64,000 nt of DNA from Micavibrio sp. UBA2137 (GCA_002328415.1 DCXL01000004.1:193859-257858), one strand, 5' to 3'; shown: positions 25,524 to 34,350, counted from the first letter of the stretch. Translations and numbers: made by a program. Notes: generated by a model from the sequence alone, not told the origin.

Positions 25524-26011
25524 TGAAAAATTTTATTACTTACAGAGACGCGACAATTGATGACGCAGAAACAATTTTTGCGTTTATTCAGGAGTTGGCG
25601 GAATATGAGAAGCTCTCGCATGAGGTCGTGGCAAGTGTTGATGATTTGAAGCGTACCATGTTTGGTGAAAAGTCTTACGCCTTTGCTGTTTTGGCCGAGC
25701 TTGAGGGTGAGGCCGTGGGCGTAGCAATTTGCTTCTATAATTATTCAACCTTCCAGTGCAAACCAGGGATTTACTTGGAAGATTTGTACGTACAAGAGGC
25801 GCATCGTAATAAGGGTATTGGCAAAGGATTCTTCAAATATCTTGCTGAACGCGCTGTACGTGAGGACTGTGGCCGCATTCAATGGTGGGTGCTTGATTGG
25901 AACGAGCCATCTATAGAATTTTACAAGAAGCTTGGTGCGGTCGCGATGGATGAATGGACAGTCTTTCGCGTTGAAGGCGAACAAATTAAAACATTGGTAG
26001 AAACATTATGA
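25523..26011 (+). CDS. GNAT acetyltransferase (SAT/thialysine type)
   Basis: The protein has 162 residues. IYLEDLYVQEAHRNKGIGKG provides the acetyl-CoA-binding R-x-x-G-x-G/A loop, and WWVLDWNEPSIEFYKKLGA is the typical C-terminal motif of the diamine/thialysine acetyltransferase subgroup (SSAT-like). Such enzymes acetylate polyamines or thialysine. It starts at a TAATG overlap and overlaps sufC by 4 bases (ATGA). It is not a standard suf component; its presence suggests co-expression rather than a proven role. Confidence 0.85.
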   Translation: MKNFITYRDATIDDAETIFAFIQELAEYEKLSHEVVASVDDLKRTMFGEKSYAFAVLAELEGEAVGVAICFYNYSTFQCKPGIYLEDLYVQEAHRNKGIGKGFFKYLAERAVREDCGRIQWWVLDWNEPSIEFYKKLGAVAMDEWTVFRVEGEQIKTLVETL

Positions 26012-26760
26012 TTAAAATCGAAAATTTACATGCGGAAGTACAAGGCAAGGAAATCTTAAAAGGGTTTGACCTTGATATTAATCTAGGTGAAGTACATGCC
26101 ATTATGGGTCCCAATGGAGCGGGGAAATCAACCTTGTCTTATGTGCTTTCAGGGCGTGAAGGGTATGAGGTTACACAAGGCTCTGTCACTATGAACGGTG
26201 TTGATATACTGGCGCTTGAGCCAGAGGAGCGTGCCGTTGCAGGTTTGTTTCTTGCATTCCAATATCCTGTCGAAATTCCAGGTGTACAGATGACAACGTT
26301 CTTGAAAGAGGCGGTCAATGCCAAACGCACAGCCAATGGGGAAGAGCCACTGGACGCACTAGGTTTCCTAAAACTGATGAAGGGCGCGCAAAAAGAGCTG
26401 AACATGTCAGATGATATGTTGAAACGTGCGGTTAATGTTGGGTTTTCAGGAGGCGAGAAGAAGCGTAATGAGGTGCTTCAAATGGCGATGCTCAAGCCTG
26501 ATTTCATTGTTATGGATGAAACAGACAGTGGGTTGGACATTGACGCGCTAAAGACCGTTTCTGACGGCGTAAACGCTTTGCGTGATGATAAGCGTGCGTT
26601 TCTCGTGATTACGCATTATCAGCGCTTGCTCGACTATATTAAGCCCGATGTCGTGCATATCATGGCGCAAGGGCGCATTGTGAAGAGCGGTGATGCAACT
26701 CTTGCGCTTGAGCTTGAAGAGAAGGGCTATAGCGACTTTATCGGAGGAGAGGCAGCCTAA
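26008..26760 (+). CDS. sufC: Fe-S assembly ATPase SufC
   Basis: This 250-residue ABC-type ATPase has Walker A GPNGAGKST, then the Q-loop FQYPVEIPGV, signature FSGGEKKRNE, Walker B FIVMDETDSGLD and the switch His in ITHYQR. SufC drives conformational change of SufB/SufD. All motifs and length are normal. It overlaps the GNAT gene upstream and sufD downstream (TAATG). Confidence 0.97.
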   Translation: MIKIENLHAEVQGKEILKGFDLDINLGEVHAIMGPNGAGKSTLSYVLSGREGYEVTQGSVTMNGVDILALEPEERAVAGLFLAFQYPVEIPGVQMTTFLKEAVNAKRTANGEEPLDALGFLKLMKGAQKELNMSDDMLKRAVNVGFSGGEKKRNEVLQMAMLKPDFIVMDETDSGLDIDALKTVSDGVNALRDDKRAFLVITHYQRLLDYIKPDVVHIMAQGRIVKSGDATLALELEEKGYSDFIGGEAA

Positions 26761-27917
26761 TGAGTGCACATGCCCACAAAGAAGCGCTTAATCTTGCGCA
26801 AATAGATGAGGATCTGTTTGGCAATGTTGCTTTTCCATCTGCGAAAGCGGAGGGGTGGCAATATACGCCCCTTGCTAAACGCATGAAAAAGCATGCGCCA
26901 ACGCATAGAGCGGGCTCGGTACTCTATAACGATGAATTTGCACGTTACTACAGACAGTTATTGCCTGAAGATACCGAATTTTCAAAAGTTATATCTGACT
27001 TTAAATATAATCAAAAATTGTTTAATAACAGTAATATAATAAATATACCTAATTTAGATTATAAAGTAATTTTTGTATGTGATATACCTGAAAACACACG
27101 AGATGACGAGGGTTTCATCCTTGATTATAGTGTTGCTGAAAATGCGTATTTCCAGCCTCTTATAATTCTGAATGTTGGTAAGGGTGCAAGGTTAAGGCTT
27201 TTGGAAAGTGCAGATATTTCTTCAAAGGGATGGCTTAACCGTAATCTGTGCTTAAATATTGAGGCGGGCGCAGAAGTGCACCACACAATAAATGGTGAGC
27301 AAGCAGAGAGTGCAACATATACGCAATCAACGTTTGTATGGCTTGCGGAGAGGGCCTCTTATAGTTTAAACAGTCTTGCAGGTGATGGGCGTGACAGTTT
27401 CGCGCGTCATAATTTGCATGCGGCCCTTAACGGTGAGGAGGCATCTTTTGACGCAAAAGCGGTCTTTATGAGTAACGGTCAGACTCTAACCGATTTGACC
27501 ACACAGGTCCTCCATAACGCGCCGAATTGTCAATCAGAACAAACTGTTCGCTGCATTGTTTCAGATAAGGCACGTGCTGTCGCACAAGGCAAAGTTTATG
27601 TTGATAAAGATGCGCAAAAAACTATTTCAAATCAGCAGTATAAATCACTTATTTTAAGTGAATTATCAGATATATTTACAAAACCTGAGCTTGAAATTTA
27701 TGCTGATGATGTGGAGTGCGCACATGGTGCGACCACCGGTCAATTAGATGATAATGCCTTATTTTATTTGCGTTCACGTGGTATTTCGCGTTCTCAGGCC
27801 AAGAAAATGCTTACCGAAGCGTTTTTGAGAGATATTATTGATGATTTTGCGGATGGGTCCTTTAAAGAAGACGCTGAATCCTGGTTAGAAACCCGCCTTA
27901 ATGAGGTGTTTTCATGA
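26760..27917 (+). CDS. sufD: Fe-S assembly protein SufD
   Basis: This 385-residue protein has an N-terminal helical part with GWQYTPLAKRM and a C-terminal beta-helix with VECAHGATTGQLDDNALFYL and RSRGISRSQAKKMLTEAFL, the SufD signature containing the conserved H-G-A-T. It is the partner of SufB in SufBC2D. It overlaps sufS by 4 bases (ATGA). The middle (around 27000-27070) is noticeably A/T-rich and variable, as is usual for this subunit. Confidence 0.95.
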   Translation: MSAHAHKEALNLAQIDEDLFGNVAFPSAKAEGWQYTPLAKRMKKHAPTHRAGSVLYNDEFARYYRQLLPEDTEFSKVISDFKYNQKLFNNSNIINIPNLDYKVIFVCDIPENTRDDEGFILDYSVAENAYFQPLIILNVGKGARLRLLESADISSKGWLNRNLCLNIEAGAEVHHTINGEQAESATYTQSTFVWLAERASYSLNSLAGDGRDSFARHNLHAALNGEEASFDAKAVFMSNGQTLTDLTTQVLHNAPNCQSEQTVRCIVSDKARAVAQGKVYVDKDAQKTISNQQYKSLILSELSDIFTKPELEIYADDVECAHGATTGQLDDNALFYLRSRGISRSQAKKMLTEAFLRDIIDDFADGSFKEDAESWLETRLNEVFS

Positions 27918-29167
27918 CAGTCGTTGTTCCTGTACCGCCATTTCATGTCGATAATCCTTGGAAAGAAGACTTCCCTGCGCTTACCAAACTGGTTGATGGT
28001 AAATTACCTGCCTATCTTGATAGTGCATCGAGTGCGCAGAAGCCAGAATCAGTGATTAATGCTATGCAGAATTGTTATGCGGATGGCTATGCAAATATTC
28101 ATCGCGGTCTTTATGGGTGGTCGCAAGATCTTACGCAAAAATATGAAGATGTGCGCGCAAAGCTAGCACACTTTATTGGTGCAAAGGAAAACGAGGTTAT
28201 CTTCACTAAGAATGCGACCGAGTCTATTAACCTTGTCGCCTATGCGTGGGGTATGCAAAACCTGAGTGAGGGTGATGAGATCATTCTGACCGAGATGGAG
28301 CATCATGCCAACATCGTGCCGTGGCAAATCCTGCGTGAAAGACAAGGTTTTACAATCAATACAGTGCCTGCTCTTGATAATGGAAGCCTTGACATAAAGG
28401 CGTACGAGAACTTGTTATCTCCACAGACTAAGTTTGTAGGAATTGTGCATATCTCAAACGCGCTTGGGACGGTCAATCCAGTTGAGCAAATGATTGATAT
28501 AGCTAAAAAATATAATCAAGACATCAAGGTTCTGATTGATGGCACGCAATCAGTTATCCACAGGATTGTCCACATGGACAAGTTAAAGTGCGACTTTTTT
28601 AGCTTCACAGGCCACAAGCTATATGGACCAACAGGTATAGGTGTTTTGTGGGCGCGTGAAGAGCTTTTAAACTGTATGTCTCCCTTCCTTGGCGGCGGTG
28701 ATATGATTGAGACTGTAAGTTTTGAGAAAACAACATATAAGGATGCCCCTGCAAAATTTGAGGCGGGCACACCCTCTATTGCACAAGTGATTGGTTTGGG
28801 GGCGGCGCTCGACTATATTCATCAGTGTGGCTTGTCAGATATTCTGACTCATGAAGAATCAATCAAAGAATATTGCACGCATAAATTGCAGTCCTTACCG
28901 TTTGTAAAATTATATGGCCATGGTGATTTTGAGAGCGTGGGTATATTCTCTTTTACTGTCGAAGGTTGCGACATTAACGATGTTGCTATGATTCTCGATC
29001 AGCTTGGTGTTTATGTGCGCACGGGTCATCATTGCTGCATACCATTGATGGAGGCTTTGAATGTGTCAGGCACGATCCGTGCCTCTTGCGGACTCTATAC
29101 GGACAAAAATGATATAGATGCGCTCATTAGTGGTATTGAAAAAGCGTATAAGATGTTGAGGGCTTAA
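27914..29167 (+). CDS. sufS: Cysteine desulfurase SufS
   Basis: This 417-residue PLP enzyme removes sulfur from cysteine for cluster building. The aldimine Lys235 lies in TGHKLYGPTG, and the persulfide cysteine in RTGHHCCIPLM (Cys374/375). YLDSASSAQKPESVI at the start and NIHRGLYGWSQ are typical of SufS. No sufE or sufU partner gene is adjacent in the window, so the sulfur acceptor must be elsewhere or be supplied differently. Confidence 0.96.
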   Translation: MTVVVPVPPFHVDNPWKEDFPALTKLVDGKLPAYLDSASSAQKPESVINAMQNCYADGYANIHRGLYGWSQDLTQKYEDVRAKLAHFIGAKENEVIFTKNATESINLVAYAWGMQNLSEGDEIILTEMEHHANIVPWQILRERQGFTINTVPALDNGSLDIKAYENLLSPQTKFVGIVHISNALGTVNPVEQMIDIAKKYNQDIKVLIDGTQSVIHRIVHMDKLKCDFFSFTGHKLYGPTGIGVLWAREELLNCMSPFLGGGDMIETVSFEKTTYKDAPAKFEAGTPSIAQVIGLGAALDYIHQCGLSDILTHEESIKEYCTHKLQSLPFVKLYGHGDFESVGIFSFTVEGCDINDVAMILDQLGVYVRTGHHCCIPLMEALNVSGTIRASCGLYTDKNDIDALISGIEKAYKMLRA

Positions 29168-29171
29168 AGTC

Positions 29172-29600
29172 ATGGAACATGTTGCATCCAAAGATATGGT
29201 GAAAAATGCGGTAGGCGAGGAATATGACGAATTAGCCATACCGCCTTACACTGAGCTGTTGAATATGGACGACGATTTGAGGGCGCGTGCTGTTGCCGCT
29301 ATTTGTGAGGTCTATGATCCAGAAATTCCCGTTAATATCTATGAGTTGGGCTTAATCTATAAAGTGAGTGGTAAGCTTATAGAGGAGGGCGCAGATAAGG
29401 GGCTGGTTGATTTGTATGTCGAGATGACACTGACTTCCCCAGCCTGTCCTGTAGCTCAGGAAATGCCCATGATGGTGCAATCGGCCTTATTTCCGCTTGA
29501 TGGTGTACGCCACGTTGATGTTGATATTGTGTGGGACCCGACCTGGGATCCGTCCATGATGGCCGAAACAGCAAAACTACAGCTGAATATGTTTACGTGA
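29172..29600 (+). CDS. sufT: SUF system protein SufT (MIP18/DUF59 family)
   Basis: The protein has 142 residues. AICEVYDPEIPVNIYELGLIY and the later MTLTSPACPVAQEMP are the MIP18/DUF59 core, with the reactive cysteine in SPACP. The N-terminal extension of about 40 residues is common in SufT, a Fe-S maturation factor. It begins 4 bases after sufS and ends 9 bases before the A-type carrier gene. Confidence 0.92.
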   Translation: MEHVASKDMVKNAVGEEYDELAIPPYTELLNMDDDLRARAVAAICEVYDPEIPVNIYELGLIYKVSGKLIEEGADKGLVDLYVEMTLTSPACPVAQEMPMMVQSALFPLDGVRHVDVDIVWDPTWDPSMMAETAKLQLNMFT

Positions 29601-29609
29601 GGGCATGAA

Positions 29610-29960
29610 ATGTTTGGATTAACACTCAAAGAACTCAAGATTACAGATTCGGCACGTGATTATCTTGAAAAACAGATTTCGGATAATGCTGCAGGTATCC
29701 GTTTGTCTATTCTCACAGGGAAGGGCTGTAGTGGTAACGAATATGATATTCGCCTTATTACAGAATCGGATGTCAGTGACAAAGATGATGCTTTGGATGT
29801 CGACGGTCGTTTCACGATTTATATTCCAAAGGGAGATTCGTTACGTTTCTTCGGAACCGAGATTGATTATGAGACCGATTCTTTGGGAAATAAGCGCATC
29901 ATGATTAAAAATCCGAATGAGACTTCACGATGCGGATGTGGGGAATCGATTGGGTTTTAA
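29610..29960 (+). CDS. sufA: A-type iron-sulfur carrier (SufA/IscA/ErpA family)
   Basis: The protein has 116 residues. The three ligand cysteines are visible: GKGCSGNEYD and the C-terminal RCGCGESIGF. ITDSARDYLEKQI begins the IscA-like domain. A-type carriers pass Fe-S clusters to apo-proteins. The gene is the last of the suf operon; a MITE-like palindrome starts 25 bases downstream. Assignment to SufA rather than ErpA follows from context. Confidence 0.9.
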   Translation: MFGLTLKELKITDSARDYLEKQISDNAAGIRLSILTGKGCSGNEYDIRLITESDVSDKDDALDVDGRFTIYIPKGDSLRFFGTEIDYETDSLGNKRIMIKNPNETSRCGCGESIGF

Positions 29961-29984
29961 AAGCCTTTGTCACTATGATCTTAG

Positions 29985-30068
29985 CGTCACTGCGAGCGTA
30001 GCGCAGCAGTCTATTTAACGGCAACGGAATTTTTGGATTGCTTCGTCATTATATGCCTCGCAATGACG
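29985..30068. repeat. MITE-like palindromic repeat
   Basis: The left end CGTCACTGCGAGCG (from 29985) matches, apart from one or two bases, the complement of the right end CTCGCAATGACG (ending 30068). The interior contains GCGTAGCGCAGCAGTCTA and GGATTGCTTCGTC. This is the widespread bacterial intergenic palindrome built around CGTCATTGCGAG...GAAGCAATCC. It contains no gene and lies just after the suf operon. Confidence 0.75.
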
Positions 30069-30097
30069 GAGCGTAAGTAGGTTTAGCCCAGATACAC

Positions 30098-30120
30098 AAA
30101 AGCCCACCACAAGGCGGGCT
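30098..30120 (-). terminator. Intrinsic terminator of the leftward small-protein operon
   Basis: On the minus strand, AGCCCGCC pairs with GGTGGGCT (one mismatch) across a four-base loop, then TTTTGTGT follows. It is placed 27 bases after the stop of the 42-residue gene. Confidence 0.7.
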
Positions 30121-30146
30121 CCTATAAAGATGCTAATACTATAGAT

Positions 30147-30275
30147 CTAGCGTCTAGGTGGCGCAATAACAGATTTGCGCGAAGAACTAGTTGATGCCTG
30201 ACCCATAATTTTAATGTCCAAATCCATTGGAACTGGTCCAGATTTCTTAGCTGATTGTCCTCTTGCAGGTGCCAT
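30147..30275 (-). CDS. Small protein of unknown function, 42 residues
   Basis: A short frame opens at ATG 30275 and ends with TAG. Support comes from a strong AAAGGAGAG Shine-Dalgarno six bases upstream, an 11-base gap to the preceding gene on the same strand, and an intrinsic terminator just downstream. The product is basic, starting MAPARGQSAKKSG and ending SVIAPPRR, with a short hydrophobic centre DLDIKIMGQ. It has no recognised family and lacks a membrane helix. Confidence 0.6.
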   Translation of the reverse strand: MAPARGQSAKKSGPVPMDLDIKIMGQASTSSSRKSVIAPPRR

Positions 30276-30286
30276 ATTACTCTCCT

Positions 30287-30889
30287 TTAGTTACCCTCGT
30301 AGGCCTCTTTTTCACCTTCAACGAATATATCGACTATCTCGTTATAATCCGCATCGGCTTTATAAGCCTTATATACGTTATAGTGTCCCAAATCGAACAA
30401 GAAGTCAAGTGGTTTTGAATATCCCAACTTTTCCTTAAGTTCATCTGCAATTATACACATATTCATAATTATGTCAAGACTTTTTGAAAATGTCATTGAA
30501 GCATATTCGACAGGGTCAATTTCCTTGGAAGGCCTTGTAAACCCTATAACTGACTGCTCCAGATCGCGAATCCCATTGGCGAGAGCTGTCGCTGTTAATT
30601 CAGGCTTTTTCTTATAATCAGGTGGCACCATGACATAAAGAGATGTTTCATCAGGTGTGTTATAGTTAAATTCACGCCCCATAATAACAGTTACAGGCAT
30701 ATTATATTCAATTTTGACATCCAAAAGGCGTTTACCAGCAGGAATTTGGGCAAGAATTCCCATAGCTTCCTCTAGAATCGCATCTGATTCGGGGTGTGCG
30801 AAACCTGATACGCTCGCAGGCTGCTGAGCACCAGAAAGTCCACCAAAGCTGCCTTTTAGGCCCGAATCTGTTGTGTTGTCGCCACTCAT
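30287..30889 (-). CDS. Unknown protein, middle gene of a three-gene operon
   Basis: This 200-residue protein has a Ser/Gly-rich N terminus (residues 1-30) followed by a mixed alpha/beta domain. It contains KIEYNMPVTVIMGREFNYN, then MVPPDYKKKPELTATALANG and an acidic C-terminal helix. I recognise no family or catalytic motif. It overlaps the upstream 205-residue gene by 4 bases (ATGA) and is followed by the 42-residue gene, so the three are probably co-translated. Confidence 0.65.
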   Translation of the reverse strand: MSGDNTTDSGLKGSFGGLSGAQQPASVSGFAHPESDAILEEAMGILAQIPAGKRLLDVKIEYNMPVTVIMGREFNYNTPDETSLYVMVPPDYKKKPELTATALANGIRDLEQSVIGFTRPSKEIDPVEYASMTFSKSLDIIMNMCIIADELKEKLGYSKPLDFLFDLGHYNVYKAYKADADYNEIVDIFVEGEKEAYEGN

Positions 30890-31503
30890 GTCATCTGATC
30901 CTTTGAACTTTCAGAAAAAACGGATTTTGTCCCTGTAAAAAGCGGTTTGAGGCCTACAATTTCAACATGCCCCTGATCGCTTATATCCATAGCTCCTGTC
31001 ATAAGCCCGCCATCGTAGAATAAAGTGCATTCCGCATGAAAGTTATTTTCATCTTTTCTTTGCGTATCAAAGACATAGGCGTTATCGGGGACTTCCTGGC
31101 GTGTGGCGTGAATATTCTGATCATCGAGATCTGGAATAGGGGAGCGTGCAAAAACAGGGTAAATCTCGCCATCTTCTTGCAACACATTAAAGAAATAGAA
31201 TTGAAGGTAGGGCGCCAAATTAATCTCGTTAATTTCTGGCTTACATAATGAAAACGCCTTTTGAAAAGGCGCCTCAGTACCATCAAGGTAGAAAAAATCT
31301 GTACCATTACCTAGAAAATCCATCGAAAAAATAGGTAGGGACGTGTGATTTGTAATGCGATAGAGCTGAATATTTTCAAAAAAGGGCAGGCGCATGCATT
31401 TGGCTTCGCTATTTTGTGCATTAAACATGCTGGGCCCGCCCATTGCCGCAATCGCCGCGAGGAACGATTCTGTTTTTTCTGTATCTAATCTATGCCACTG
31501 CAT
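30886..31503 (-). CDS. Unknown protein, first gene of a three-gene operon
   Basis: This 205-residue cytosolic-looking protein is rich in aromatic residues (FFENIQLYRI, PYLQFYFFNV) and beta-prone stretches, with acidic loops. No family is recognised and there is no signal peptide. Its stop overlaps the following gene (ATGA). The next gene in the same direction upstream is dusA, about 86 bases away. Confidence 0.65.
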   Translation of the reverse strand: MQWHRLDTEKTESFLAAIAAMGGPSMFNAQNSEAKCMRLPFFENIQLYRITNHTSLPIFSMDFLGNGTDFFYLDGTEAPFQKAFSLCKPEINEINLAPYLQFYFFNVLQEDGEIYPVFARSPIPDLDDQNIHATRQEVPDNAYVFDTQRKDENNFHAECTLFYDGGLMTGAMDISDQGHVEIVGLKPLFTGTKSVFSESSKDQMT

Positions 31504-31589
31504 ATATCGTTCGTCTCGCTATTCAGGTGTGAATCTCAAATATCCTGCTTACTATAGCAATGAAACGCCTCAAAAATCAAACATCATCG

Positions 31590-32615
31590 TTAAGTTTTTG
31601 CGCGTTCTAATTCGTATGACATGTCGTTTTCGGAAGCTTTAAGATACGAATCGTATGCTCTTAATAAAATATCAGGCTCATCCGGGAAAGTTGCAAGGCT
31701 TTGGCGCCAGATTTTACCGCCTCTTTGGCCTTTAAAAAGCCCCATCATATGCCGCGTAATTTGTTTGGGGCGCACAGGATAGGGCATGCGCATCATATAT
31801 TGTATATAGTCATGCATCTTTTGAATAATAGGCTCAATATCGAGGGCTTCTTCTCCATAGAGCATGCTCTCAACCTTGTGTAGGAAAAGAGGGTTTTGGT
31901 AGGCCTCGCGCCCAATCATAACCCCATCAAGGCCCGCATTTTTTGCATTTATAACTTTGTCGAGCGTGTTTATCTCACCATTCAACTGAATATTTAACTC
32001 GGGAAACGCCTCTTTTGCCTTCTTAATAAGATCGTAATTGAGAGGTGGAACAGTTCTGTTTTCTTTGGGGTTCAACCCTTTAAGCCAGGCCTTCCGCGCA
32101 TGTACGATAAAGGTCGTTGTTGCACTTTTATTTGCAAGTGTCTCAATGAAGGTGAATAGACATGCTTCCTCATCACACTCATCAACGCCAATACGACATT
32201 TAACTGTAACATCACAGGATACGGCATCCTGCATCGCCTTCATGCATGTAGCGACTAACTCGGGTTCAGTCATGAGGCACGCGCCAAAGCGGCCGCGCTG
32301 CACACGATCAGATGGGCAGCCACAATTTAGATTAATGGCATGATAGCCCCAATCAGAGCCGATTTTTGCTGATTTGGCGAGATCTTCTGGATCGCTTCCG
32401 CCCAGTTGTAGGATTACAGGCTGTTCCTTTTCATGAAAATCAAGGTGAGACGGCTTATCACCAAAGATTAGTGCGCCTGTTGTAACCATCTCAGTATATA
32501 GAATGGCATTTGGACTTATAAGTCTATGAAAATAGCGGCAATGGCGATCCGTCCAATCCATCATCGGGGCAACAGAATGGCAAAAACTATTATTGTTTGA
32601 TTGAGAAGCAGTCAT
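31590..32615 (-). CDS. dusA: tRNA-dihydrouridine synthase A
   Basis: The protein has 341 residues. It binds FMN and reduces uridine in the tRNA D-loop. APMMDWTDRHCRYFHRLIS and YTEMVTTGAL open the TIM barrel, the catalytic cysteine lies in NLNCGCPSDRVQRGRFGACLM (Cys in the FGACL part), and RKAWLKGLNPKENR is specific to the DusA subfamily. The length is normal. It is divergent from the SH3-like gene. Confidence 0.95.
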   Translation of the reverse strand: MTASQSNNNSFCHSVAPMMDWTDRHCRYFHRLISPNAILYTEMVTTGALIFGDKPSHLDFHEKEQPVILQLGGSDPEDLAKSAKIGSDWGYHAINLNCGCPSDRVQRGRFGACLMTEPELVATCMKAMQDAVSCDVTVKCRIGVDECDEEACLFTFIETLANKSATTTFIVHARKAWLKGLNPKENRTVPPLNYDLIKKAKEAFPELNIQLNGEINTLDKVINAKNAGLDGVMIGREAYQNPLFLHKVESMLYGEEALDIEPIIQKMHDYIQYMMRMPYPVRPKQITRHMMGLFKGQRGGKIWRQSLATFPDEPDILLRAYDSYLKASENDMSYELERAKT

Positions 32616-32709
32616 GTTATTAAAGACACGTTATCTTGTAATTTTCCTAAAAATCCGTAAAGCTGTGCAGAAGCTAATGTTTTCAATAATATTTGTCACG
32701 GAAATTATA

Positions 32710-33198
32710 ATGTTCTCGCGTTTCGCACGTCTTTTTCTAATTTTAATGCTATCACTGACTTTCTCGAGTGTGTTTTGTACCAAAGTCGTATATGCGCAAT
32801 CAGAAGAGAAGGTTGAATATGGTTCATTAAAGAAAAGTAAGGTTTTTGTGCGTTATGGCCCATCAACTAACCATCCAATTAAGTGGATTTATCATGGTAA
32901 AGGATTGCCCGTAAAAATAACACGGCGTTTTGACCAGTGGCGCAAGATAGAGGATGTAACGGGTACAAATGGGTGGGTTCATGCCTCTTTGCTCAGTGGT
33001 AAGAAAACTGCTCTTATATTGTCCGACCTTCCTTATATTTTGATGTATCACGATTCTGATAAGGACAAAAAACCAATCCTGCGACTCGAGCCGGGCTTGG
33101 TAGTCGACATTGATGAATGTCTGAGTGATATGTGCGAAGCAAGTATTGCGGGCTATACAGGTTTTCTTGAAAAAAAATATCTCTGGGGTATTGAGTAA
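32710..33198 (+). CDS. Exported bacterial SH3-like protein
   Basis: About 162 residues starting at ATG 32710, which places a signal peptide (RLFLILMLSLTFSSVF, cleavage near YAQ) at the N terminus; an in-frame ATG at 32614 would add 32 residues and bury it. KVFVRYGPSTNHPIKWIYH followed by GLPVKITRRFDQWRKIED and TNGWVHASLLSG form an SH3b-like fold (DUF1058 type), with a second beta segment ending KYLWGIE. Such proteins act in the periplasm, probably binding peptidoglycan or peptides; the ligand is unknown. Confidence 0.8.
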   Translation: MFSRFARLFLILMLSLTFSSVFCTKVVYAQSEEKVEYGSLKKSKVFVRYGPSTNHPIKWIYHGKGLPVKITRRFDQWRKIEDVTGTNGWVHASLLSGKKTALILSDLPYILMYHDSDKDKKPILRLEPGLVVDIDECLSDMCEASIAGYTGFLEKKYLWGIE

Positions 33199-33308
33199 AT
33201 CATTCAGAGTGCGTAGGCTTATATTTGTAAGGCGTTCTGCCGTTTCTAAATTCTAATTCCACTTTTCTCCACAGATTTGTCCACAGGACTATCGATTGGT
33301 TTATCTGT

Positions 33309-34316
33309 ATGCATATTACACAAGATAAGACAGATATTGCGGCCTTCATACACGCGCACATTACGCGTTTGTTTGCGCATGAGGACTCGGCAGGTCCGCA
33401 AAAAATCATGGATGTGATTGAAGTTCTGGCAGGCTTCTTTGTCGAGTCCTGCTTCCTGTTTGAAAAGCCTGATTTGTCCTTGTCTTCTGGCTTTAGAAAA
33501 CTTGAAAAAATGCTTCGCTCAAAACCTTATCGTGGTGTACTTCCTGAGTGGGCGTTGCCAGATGCCAGCAAGTTGGATGCACGGTCGGAGCAGGGACGGG
33601 CGCTTGCGCGTTTTGTTCTTGATGAATGGAAAGAGTGTGAATTTTCCTACATGGAATTTGTTGTTTGGCTGATACAGAATCATATTTGTGCATGGGAAGG
33701 CGAGGATATTCCACGCGAGGAGACGTTGAGGTTCTTTGTCGAGGCGGCAACGCGTTGTATGGCTTATGAAATTGCAGCCCAAGAATTATGCGACCTCGTT
33801 ATAGAAAAGCGTATTGGAACAGGGCAATGGTCTTTGGCTGATTCTGTATGTGGTCTTAGCGGTTTTGCTGGTTACTGCTATGCACGCAATATTCGCGATC
33901 AACAAATAGAAGATAAAAATTTTGCAGGCACATTTTTTGAAAGTGAATCAATCGTCAATGTTATGACTCAAGAAGCGGCGCGTATGGGTGTTCCTGCGGG
34001 TAGTGACTGGCGTTTGGGAATGGTGGCAAATGATTCACCGGCTGATCCACCAATTGAGCTTATTGAATCAATAGAGCCTATTTGTCTTGAGTTTTTCAAT
34101 GTATTGTCACTCGAGCGTCCCAGTGAACGCGCAGTTGTTTGCGCAAAGGCGGCTGGGCGCATGCTTGCTGTTGTCGCCTCTGGAGATACACCTGATATGC
34201 CCCATGCCATTGCCAAGCCACTCGCTATGGCGGCACTTATTGAAAGCTATCGTGGCTTGGAGGCGCTTCAACCTTATTTGAAAGAGGCTTATCTCTCTCA
34301 AGACAATCCCGTTTAG
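33309..34316 (+). CDS. Unknown 335-residue helical protein
   Basis: This soluble, mostly helical protein is rich in Glu and Ala, with several cysteines (for example FVESCFLFEK, NHICAWEG, CMAYEIAAQELCDLV). No signal peptide, membrane segment or known motif is recognised. It stands alone, with an intrinsic terminator after it. Its start has only a weak Shine-Dalgarno, so the true start could differ by a few codons. Coding-like base use and length make it a real gene, but its function is unknown. Confidence 0.7.
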   Translation: MHITQDKTDIAAFIHAHITRLFAHEDSAGPQKIMDVIEVLAGFFVESCFLFEKPDLSLSSGFRKLEKMLRSKPYRGVLPEWALPDASKLDARSEQGRALARFVLDEWKECEFSYMEFVVWLIQNHICAWEGEDIPREETLRFFVEAATRCMAYEIAAQELCDLVIEKRIGTGQWSLADSVCGLSGFAGYCYARNIRDQQIEDKNFAGTFFESESIVNVMTQEAARMGVPAGSDWRLGMVANDSPADPPIELIESIEPICLEFFNVLSLERPSERAVVCAKAAGRMLAVVASGDTPDMPHAIAKPLAMAALIESYRGLEALQPYLKEAYLSQDNPV

Positions 34317-34350
34317 TTCTCTATTTTTGAAATATTATAGTCTTATGATA

